From: Pseudomonadota bacterium
Lineage (GTDB): Bacteria > Pseudomonadota > Alphaproteobacteria > GCA-2731375
Assembly: GCA_027623205.1 (NCBI GenBank)
Contig: JAQBYC010000016.1
Span: 1 to 56,192, forward strand
Length of the DNA stretch: 56,192 nt
Direction of reading: 5' to 3'
Of the stretch, positions 50,511 through 56,192 are shown in pieces (within the stretch, counting starts at the first letter, position 1; every line of letters begins with the position of its first letter). The notes beneath the pieces were generated by a model. That model had not been told where the DNA came from and made no database searches. It worked only from the letters and a program-made list of their open reading frames with translations. Position numbers and translations under genes: made by a program.

Positions 50511-53456
50511 ATGAACAGTCTCTCTCAGACCTTCCAGACTGCGTTGATGCAACATCAGGCAGGTGACGCCGCCGCTGCCGAAAGCTTGTATCAGCAGGTG
50601 CTTATGGCAGATCCACAGCATTTGGACGCCACATTCAATCTAGCGGCCCTGTTGGTGGCGCTGGGCCGCCCAAACGAAGCTATCCCTCTTTATCAACAAG
50701 TTCTGGATGCCCTCCCGGAAGATCCCGATACCCTTTCAAATTTGGGCAATGCCCTCACCCAATTAGGGCGGCCGGACGAAGCAGCCGACAGTTACCGACG
50801 TGCCCTGGCCCAGAATCCTTTGCTGGGGGCCGCACATGTAAATTTGGGAAATCTGCTGTATCAGCAGAATAAAATAGAGCAGGCTATCGACTGCTACCGC
50901 GAGGCCATCAGCATCGATCCCCAGATTGCCAACGCCCACAATAACCTGGGCACCATTCTAATGGCAGCTGGCCGTAAGGACGAGGCCAAGGAAAGCTATC
51001 AGGCCGCCTTGCGCGCCGACCCGTGCAATTTTACCGCATTCAAAAATTACGGTAATATTTTGCTGTCCATGGGCGATACCGAGGGTGCCCTCGAGGCCAT
51101 TCGCCAGTCCATTGCCATTGCCCCCGACTGGGGTGCTGCCCATGCGGATCTTGGCTTGGTCCTGATGCGCCAGGACCGGCACGAAGAAGCAAGAGACGCA
51201 TTGGAGCGGGCCTTGACGCTGGAACCGGACTTCATCGAAGCATGGAACTGTCTGGGCAATCTATTGCTTTCGATGGAACTGTATGATGACAGCGAACAGG
51301 CGTTGCGCCGGGCGGCCCAACTGGAACCGGACAACTCATTGACCGCGTTTTATCTTGGGACATTGTATTATCAGCAGTCGCGGATCGAGGACTCAGCGCC
51401 CGCATTTGCCCTTGCGTGTACGCAAAATCCAAATTTTGCCGAATACCGAAATAGCTACGGCAATGCCCTGCAATCCCTGTCGCGGCATGCCGAAGCGGTG
51501 GAACAATATGACAAAGCGATCGAGTTGCAGCCGGACTTCGCCGAAGCCCATAATAATATCGCCAACAGCCTTGTCGCCCTGAACCGCCAAGATGACGCAG
51601 TTGCCAGCTACCGCCGCTCATTGCAGTTGCAGCCCGATCAAGCGCTCGTCGCCTGCAACCTGGGTAATACGCTGCGGGGTATGGGACGATTGGCGGAATC
51701 AGTCGAGACGTTCGAGGCCGCGCTCCGGTCGGAACCCGATTTATTCAATATTTACAATGGTATGGGTCTAACCCTGCAAACTCAGAACCGGCATGAAGAA
51801 GCCGCGCAATGTTTCCACAAAGGTCTGGAATTAAATCCCGACTATCCTGAAGCACTGAATAATTTGGCCATATCGGAAGCCGCCGTCGGTCACATAGATG
51901 CGGCGGTCGCCGCCTATAGTAAACTTCTGAAAATCAGCCCTGACCTGGCCGAAGGCTATTTTAACCTGGCCAGCTTGTTGCAAAGCATCAACCATTGGGA
52001 CGAATCCATCCTGGCCTTTATGCAGGCCCTCGAAATACGCCCGGATTATAGTGTCATCTATCCGTTTCTCGCGCATTCCCTGATGCAGCAATGCAGTTGG
52101 TCCAACCTGCATTCTGTCGTGGAAAAGATCCGCGCCAACACGGAAGAGGAATTAGGCAGTGGAGGCCCGGTCGCGTTGTCCGCCTTTGCCTTGCAAAGTC
52201 TGCCCGGCGAATTCTCCATGGCCCTGCGGCAGGCTGTGGCCGAACAAATTTCCCAGCGCAACGCAGATTATGTGGCTGAATCAGCTCAGGTCCTAAATTT
52301 TAACTATAACCGTCTGAAACCGCACAAGCGTATCCGCATCGGTTATGCTTCCCCAGATTTTCGCTTTCACAGCGTGTCGGTAGCCTTCAAAGGCATACTG
52401 GACAATCACGATACAGAGCGGTTCGAGACCCATGGCTACGCCCTGCATGCGGGGCAGGACGATCATATGACCGATGCCCTGCGGGCGCGTTTTCACGGTT
52501 ACCGCAAACTGGTTGATAAGTCGTTTCAGGAATCCGCGCGGCTGATCCATGATGATGAGATCGATATCCTGATCGACCTTGCGGGGCATACCAAGGGCGG
52601 ACAACTATCGCTTTTGGCGCTGCGTCCGGCTCCTATACAGGCACATTATTTGGGCTATTCGGCAACGATTGGGGCCCGTTTCCTAGATTACCTTATTACC
52701 GACCACCATCAGGTACCACCTGAACAACGGCCCTATTTCACTGAGAACCTCGTCTATCTGCCCGATACCTTCATGGCGACCCAGCGCGCGCCCATTGCCA
52801 TCGAAGGTCCCAGCCGGGCCGAGTGTGGCCTACCTGAGGGCGCGTTCGTCTTCGCCAATTTCAACATCCACTATAAAATCGAACCAAAAATATTCGCCAT
52901 CTGGATGCGGTTGTTACGCAAAGTGCCAGATGCGGTGTTGTGGTTGATCCGCGGCACCACAACCAGCACGGCAAACCTCCGACGGGAGGCCTCGGCCCGT
53001 GGCGTCAATCCCGATCGATTAATTTTCGCGGACAAGATCCCCCATCCCGAACATCTGGCGCGGCTGCCTTTCGCGGATCTGGCCCTGGATAATTTTTATC
53101 ATGGCGGCGGAGTCACCACGGTGGACTGCCTGTGGACCGGCGTGCCAGTGCTTACTCTTGCCGGTCCCACGCCACAATCACGCAACGGCGCCAGCCTGCT
53201 TTCCGCGATCGGTCGGCAGGACCTGATCCGGCACCGGATCGAAGACTATGAGGCAATGGCCTTTGCCTTTGCGAATGACCGCGACAGCCTGGCAAAACTC
53301 CGGGCCGAACTCGTGGCGACACGGGATGACTATCCCTTGTTCAACTCAAAGCGCCTGACCCGGCATCTGGAGGCGGCATACGAACTGATGTGGCAGGCCC
53401 ATGTAGACGGAAGGCCACCACAAATGATCGATGTACCGCGACTGCCCGCAGAATAA
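50511..53456 (+). CDS. TPR-repeat O-GlcNAc transferase-like protein (GT41 family)
   Basis: A 981-residue protein. About fourteen TPR units cover residues 5-530 (typical LYQQVLMADPQHLDATFNLA, NAHNNLGTILMAAGRKDEA). The GT41 catalytic region covers about 560-960: RIGYASPDFRFHSVSVAF, DEIDILIDLAGHTKGGQL, RPAPIQAHYLGYSATIG, and GGGVTTVDCLWTGVPVLTL for the nucleotide-sugar site. These proteins add a sugar to Ser or Thr of cytoplasmic proteins. Its position divergent from flagellin suggests flagellin as the target, as for the TPR-glycosyltransferase FlmG of Caulobacter. Start by family alignment only. Confidence 0.9.
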   Translation: MNSLSQTFQTALMQHQAGDAAAAESLYQQVLMADPQHLDATFNLAALLVALGRPNEAIPLYQQVLDALPEDPDTLSNLGNALTQLGRPDEAADSYRRALAQNPLLGAAHVNLGNLLYQQNKIEQAIDCYREAISIDPQIANAHNNLGTILMAAGRKDEAKESYQAALRADPCNFTAFKNYGNILLSMGDTEGALEAIRQSIAIAPDWGAAHADLGLVLMRQDRHEEARDALERALTLEPDFIEAWNCLGNLLLSMELYDDSEQALRRAAQLEPDNSLTAFYLGTLYYQQSRIEDSAPAFALACTQNPNFAEYRNSYGNALQSLSRHAEAVEQYDKAIELQPDFAEAHNNIANSLVALNRQDDAVASYRRSLQLQPDQALVACNLGNTLRGMGRLAESVETFEAALRSEPDLFNIYNGMGLTLQTQNRHEEAAQCFHKGLELNPDYPEALNNLAISEAAVGHIDAAVAAYSKLLKISPDLAEGYFNLASLLQSINHWDESILAFMQALEIRPDYSVIYPFLAHSLMQQCSWSNLHSVVEKIRANTEEELGSGGPVALSAFALQSLPGEFSMALRQAVAEQISQRNADYVAESAQVLNFNYNRLKPHKRIRIGYASPDFRFHSVSVAFKGILDNHDTERFETHGYALHAGQDDHMTDALRARFHGYRKLVDKSFQESARLIHDDEIDILIDLAGHTKGGQLSLLALRPAPIQAHYLGYSATIGARFLDYLITDHHQVPPEQRPYFTENLVYLPDTFMATQRAPIAIEGPSRAECGLPEGAFVFANFNIHYKIEPKIFAIWMRLLRKVPDAVLWLIRGTTTSTANLRREASARGVNPDRLIFADKIPHPEHLARLPFADLALDNFYHGGGVTTVDCLWTGVPVLTLAGPTPQSRNGASLLSAIGRQDLIRHRIEDYEAMAFAFANDRDSLAKLRAELVATRDDYPLFNSKRLTRHLEAAYELMWQAHVDGRPPQMIDVPRLPAE

Positions 53457-53458
53457 AT

Positions 53459-53564
53459 CTAGCGCAATATTCAAATTAACGGGGTCGCTCTCGAGACTTA
53501 AGTGATTGGTTCAATTGCTTTATTCTTAAGAATCCCGGGCATGTTTGGAAGAAACACGCTCTAG
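53459..53564 (-). repeat. dispersed MITE-like repeat, copy D
   Basis: It fills the whole gap between the TPR/GT41 gene and fur. On the minus strand it starts CTAGAGCGTGTTT, whose TAG is the fur stop codon. Hairpin 1 is GCGTGTTT/AAACATGC (one G-T pair). The middle AATTGAACCAATCACTTAAG follows, then a degenerate second hairpin around CTCGAG. It ends GAATATTGCGCTAG, two bases after the TPR gene's stop. The outer CTAG ends are visible on both sides. Confidence 0.8.
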
Positions 53565-54073
53565 TTCCGGCAGGTCGCGCAGCGACCACTGAGTTCGATG
53601 GTCTCATCCGTGATGGTGAATCCGGCGCGGCCAGCCAGGCCGCTAATGGCGCCGTCCAACCGACCATCCCGCACTTCGACCGCAACGCCACAATCTTGGC
53701 AAATCAGAAAATGTGCTGCATGACGGCCATTCCCCCGACCACCCATGTGATCGCCGGTACGACCGCAGCCAATAAACGCCTGCAGGGACTCCAGGCGATG
53801 CACCAGACCTTGACCGCATAGAAAATCCAGGGTCCGATAGACCGTGGGCGGCGCTACCCTGCCCCGTTCATCCTGCAGCAGGGCCAAAAGATCATAGGCG
53901 CCCACGGGCCGGTGGCCGCCCCAGATCAGTTCCAGAACCCGCCGGCGCAGAGGCGTCAGGCGTTCACCGCGCCGCGCGCAGGCCACTTCCGCGGCATCCA
54001 GCGCCGCGAGAATGCAACGGGCATGGTCATGGCCAGACGGCACGAATGGATTGTCCACGGTCTGCTTTGTCAT
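53561..54073 (-). CDS. zur: Fur-family regulator, probably zinc uptake regulator Zur
   Basis: A 170-residue Fur-family repressor. The winged helix runs from RRGERLTPLRRRVLELI to APPTVYRTLDFLCGQGLVHR. The dimer domain holds HFLICQDCG and a final GRCATCRN, two CxxC pairs that make a structural zinc site. The N-terminal HDHARC may add ligands. Its place directly upstream of znuB and znuC on the same strand points to zinc, not iron. The ATG at 54073 is preferred to the upstream TTG. Confidence 0.85.
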   Translation of the reverse strand: MTKQTVDNPFVPSGHDHARCILAALDAAEVACARRGERLTPLRRRVLELIWGGHRPVGAYDLLALLQDERGRVAPPTVYRTLDFLCGQGLVHRLESLQAFIGCGRTGDHMGGRGNGRHAAHFLICQDCGVAVEVRDGRLDGAISGLAGRAGFTITDETIELSGRCATCRN

Positions 54074-54095
54074 TTCTTCAACGCCTCCGCCCAAA

Positions 54096-54197
54096 AGCCC
54101 ATTTGATCCAAATGTGCTCGGAATCTTCAGAATGGAGAAATTGGACCAACTACCTAAGCGCCGTTCCCGACTTTGATGAGTTGAAGATTTCTCTTAC
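54096..54197 (+). repeat. dispersed MITE-like repeat, copy B
   Basis: It starts AGCCCATTT with hairpin 1 CATTT/AAATG, and is highly similar to copy A over the middle (TCGGAAT, TTCAGAAT, AATTGGACCAAC, CCTAAG). It then continues less similarly to about CTCTTA at 54196. It lies between zur and znuB in plus orientation, and the part after 54150 overlaps the last 14 or so codons of znuB on the other strand. The right boundary is inferred by comparison with copies C and E. Confidence 0.65.
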
Positions 54198-54983
54198 CGC
54201 CCGCACAGGTAGACCCAGGGATAACAGGAACAGCGCCGCTGCCGCCGCGACGATCGCGGCCCCGGAGGGCAGATCCCACCAATAAGACCCCAGCAATCCC
54301 AAAACTACGGACAAGCCCCCGGACAAGGCCGCCGCCAGAGCCATACCTTCCGGGCTTGAGGCCAGCCTGCGCGCCGTCGCTGCCGGGATTATCAACAGCG
54401 ATATGACCATCAGGATACCCACGACCTTCATGCCGATCGCGATGACGGCAGCCATCAATATGGTGAATAGTAACTTCAACCATCTTGTGTTCAAGCCCTC
54501 CACCCGGGCCAGATCCTCGTCCACGGTCGCCGACAGCAATGGACGCCAGTACGCCAGCAAAATGCCCATTACCACGGTCATCAGGCCGTAGATCACCACC
54601 AGATCGGTTAGATTCAAGGCCAGAATATCGCCAAAAAGATAGCTCATCAGATCAACCCGAAGGCCCTCCAACAGGGCCAGGGCCAACAGGCCCAATGCCA
54701 GGGAGGCGTGCGCCAATATGCCCAGCAAGGTGTCGGAGGCGACCAGCCGGCTTTGGTCCAGCGCCAAAAATCCCAGCGCCATCAACAGGCACAAAACTGC
54801 GATCCCCAAATCGGCCGGTAACCCGGTCGCCAGCCCCAAGGCCACCCCCAACAACGCCGAGTGGGCCAGGGCTGCGCCGAAGTACACCATGTGTCGCCAT
54901 ATTACGAAACAACCAAGTGGCCCCGCCACGCCGGCAACGCCCAAACCGCCCAACAAAGCCCGCAGCATGAAATCCTCAATCAT
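54150..54983 (-). CDS. znuB: zinc ABC transporter permease ZnuB
   Basis: A 277-residue ABC-3 family permease with about eight membrane helices: LGCFVIWRHMVYFGAALAHSALLGVALG, FGDILALNLTDLVVIYGLM and KVVGILMVISLLIIPAATARRLA are conserved. It moves Zn2+ (possibly Mn2+) across the inner membrane together with ZnuC and a periplasmic ZnuA not found in the window. The start at 54983 overlaps the znuC stop by 8 nt. Its last residues (REIFNSSKSGTALR) appear to be encoded within repeat copy B, so the natural end may have been replaced. Confidence 0.9.
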   Translation of the reverse strand: MIEDFMLRALLGGLGVAGVAGPLGCFVIWRHMVYFGAALAHSALLGVALGLATGLPADLGIAVLCLLMALGFLALDQSRLVASDTLLGILAHASLALGLLALALLEGLRVDLMSYLFGDILALNLTDLVVIYGLMTVVMGILLAYWRPLLSATVDEDLARVEGLNTRWLKLLFTILMAAVIAIGMKVVGILMVISLLIIPAATARRLASSPEGMALAAALSGGLSVVLGLLGSYWWDLPSGAAIVAAAAALFLLSLGLPVRAVREIFNSSKSGTALR

Positions 54984-55842
54984 GACCATGAGCGCCGTGC
55001 TGATGGTCGTGCCCATGTTCGTCTGCAAGGCCGCGCTCTGGGCCGCCGTGGCCGCCATTCAGGGGTACGACGCCGCCGTCCGTCTCGTGGGCATGGTCGT
55101 GATGGTGGCGATACAGGGCCAGTTGATCCGCCACCGCAGCACCAAACAAGGCCCGGAATTCCGGGTCGCCGACGATGGCGTCTGGCCGGCCGGTACAGCA
55201 GATATGATGGTTCAGGCAGACAACCCTGTCGGTCGCCGCCATCACGACATGCAGATCATGGGAAATCAACAGCACCCCGCAATTGTAAGTATCTCGAATG
55301 GTCGCAATCAATTGATACAATTGCCCCTGCCCGGACACATCGACGCCGCTCATGGGTTCGTCCAGAACCAGGAAGTCAGGCCGGCGCAACAGGGCGCGCG
55401 CCAGCATGGCCCGGTGAAGTTCGCCGCCCGATAGTTCGGCCACCTGGGCGGCCAACCGGCCCGACAGCCCGACCTCGGCCAAGGTCGTGATTAACATCTC
55501 ATCGGCCACCTTCCCGCCCAAGGTCAAAAAACGCCGCACCGTCATAGGCATGGCAGGGTCGATACTTAATGATTGTGGGACATAGCCATGGCGCAGTCCG
55601 CCCGCCCGCCAGATTCGTCCGGCCTCGGGTTGTAACAGACCCAGTAAAATGCGGGCCAGGGTAGATTTGCCGGAACCGTTCAGGCCAATCAGGGTTACAA
55701 TTTCGCCCCTGTTCACCGCCAGATCGACGCCAGACAGGATTTGCCGGCCAGCATAGGACATCGTCACCCCTTCGGCAGTGACCAAGACCCCCTGATCGCA
55801 AACCTGAGCCAACCTGTCGTGCGGCCGCGTCTGTTTATCCAT
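54976..55842 (-). CDS. znuC: zinc ABC transporter ATP-binding protein ZnuC
   Basis: A 288-residue ABC ATPase. Walker A is GLNGSGKST at 53-61, the signature is LSGGELHRA, Walker B is FLVLDEP, and the switch is SHDLH. The C-terminal tail after residue 245 is rich in His (HHHDHAH, HGHDHQHGAHGH), a likely zinc-buffering or sensing extension typical of zinc systems. It is first in the znuC-znuB order, and zur follows downstream. The start codon region carries a possible Zur box. Confidence 0.92.
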   Translation of the reverse strand: MDKQTRPHDRLAQVCDQGVLVTAEGVTMSYAGRQILSGVDLAVNRGEIVTLIGLNGSGKSTLARILLGLLQPEAGRIWRAGGLRHGYVPQSLSIDPAMPMTVRRFLTLGGKVADEMLITTLAEVGLSGRLAAQVAELSGGELHRAMLARALLRRPDFLVLDEPMSGVDVSGQGQLYQLIATIRDTYNCGVLLISHDLHVVMAATDRVVCLNHHICCTGRPDAIVGDPEFRALFGAAVADQLALYRHHHDHAHETDGGVVPLNGGHGGPERGLADEHGHDHQHGAHGHD

Positions 55843-55857
55843 AATGTTATGTTATAT
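55840..55857 (-). promoter_or_regulatory. possible Zur box at the znuC start
   Basis: CATAA-TG-TTATG is an inverted repeat directly at the start codon, inside the AT-rich run ATAATGTTATGTTATAT. Zur boxes in Gram-negative bacteria have the TGTTATA-type half-site, and the neighbourhood fits. The match to the full consensus is only partial. Confidence 0.4.
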
Positions 55858-55970
55858 CGTTTTTCTTGCCTTGGCTATTGCCCCACGTCTTGTCCCATAG
55901 CGGGCGGCCATCGCGGTTTCCGATTAGAGATTAGGCTTTTTGAAATAACCTGGCGGAAGAGGTCTGCTGC

Positions 55971-55996
55971 GAGCATGGGACCTTTAGGCCATGCTC
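55971..55996. other. 8-bp perfect stem-loop upstream of the window end
   Basis: GAGCATGG and CCATGCTC are inverted arms around a 10-nt loop that is itself nearly palindromic (CCTTTAGG). The outer GAGCATG/CATGCTC is identical to part of hairpin 1 of repeat copy E, but the rest of that repeat is absent. Confidence 0.5.
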
Positions 55997-56137
55997 CAAT
56001 GGGCCCGCGGCGCACAACAGGCCAGTGTCATGAATGCAATTTAATTTTAATTATTTTATTTTAATTACAACATGTTAAGAGTTTTTTTTAACTTATTAAT
56101 TTACCAAAATTCGAACGAATAAACCATGCTTATCCGT

Positions 56138-56166
56138 TTGACACCCAAAGCTACCACATCTATGTT
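56138..56166 (+). promoter_or_regulatory. sigma-70-type promoter near the right edge
   Basis: TTGACA is followed after exactly 17 nt by TATGTT, a consensus -35 and a 4-of-6 match to the -10. It points to a gene beyond position 56192. Confidence 0.55.
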
Positions 56167-56192
56167 GACTGCCGATGCGGGGTGCAGAAAGG

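Larger units (their letters stand above)
55843..56192. other. terminal intergenic region with a hairpin and AT-rich leader
   Basis: After the znuC start the 350 nt contain no convincing ORF. They hold the perfect 8-bp stem GAGCATGG/CCATGCTC at 55971-55996 and a very AT-rich stretch at 56039-56110, where GTTAA and TTAAC flank a T-run. A strong candidate promoter lies at 56138-56166. The next gene presumably starts just beyond the window. Confidence 0.5.

Noticed and set aside
1-56192. CRISPR array, prophage or integrase
   Set aside because: No regularly spaced repeats, cas genes, integrase, or phage structural genes were seen; the five repeat copies are dispersed, not arrayed.

Overview
The window looks like chromosomal DNA of a flagellated, GC-rich alphaproteobacterium, most likely of the Rhodospirillales type. 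The evidence is the flbT-flaF-flagellin set, the Fur/Zur-znuCB arrangement, a typical rpsD, and many metagenome-style catabolic genes. I saw no rRNA, tRNA or CRISPR array. The assignment rests on protein content only.

Layout. 1-3137: a probable insertion-sequence end, queF, and a reverse-transsulfuration pair (CBS, cystathionine gamma-lyase). 3193-4003: a small membrane protein overlapped by an M15-like protein. 3993-5315 (-): MaoC hydratase plus an LLM oxidoreductase, divergent from a (+) operon at 5412-10232 with an N-carbamoyl amidohydrolase and the hydantoinase subunits HyuA and HyuB. 10371-16329: a membrane adenylate cyclase, three more luciferase-like (LLM) oxidoreductases and an Ldh2-type dehydrogenase. 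16376-21696 (-): an accessory block of three genes, an 867-aa internally repeated protein, a coiled-coil lipoprotein and a ComEC-like MBL hydrolase, which I cannot tie to a known system. 22216-28795 (-): a six-gene coenzyme F420 operon (LLM, npdG, cofE, cofD, cofC, fbiC), divergent from an LLM-RidA-SDR operon. 31213-33141 (-): a frameshifted EamA transporter and two DUF2938 paralogues. 33233-37755 (-): housekeeping genes rpsD, trmJ, cimA, cysS. 38128-40515: a thiolase-like/DUF35/SDR operon. 40650-43825: MAPEG protein, PAS histidine kinase, RidA. 43935-47706: a molybdenum hydroxylase operon of the 4-hydroxybenzoyl-CoA reductase type. 47782-50186 (-): DUF192 protein, flaF, flbT and a flagellin with a sigma-54 promoter. 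50511-53456: a TPR/GT41 O-GlcNAc-transferase-like protein. 53561-55842 (-): fur/zur, znuB, znuC.

How the parts fit. The F420 operon makes the deazaflavin cofactor and NpdG can reduce it with NADPH. Six LLM-family enzymes within 25 kb are candidate users, and most sit beside hydantoinase, RidA, SDR or MaoC genes, which suggests catabolism of heterocyclic or aromatic nitrogen compounds. The GT41 protein beside flagellin may glycosylate it.

The most distinctive non-coding signal is a roughly 105-bp MITE-like repeat present five times (10253, 21988, 48499, 53459, 54096). Its inverted ends and first hairpin show compensatory changes between copies, and it lies against, or inside, the 3' ends of several genes. 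Functions are inferred from motifs and remembered family patterns; no database search was possible.
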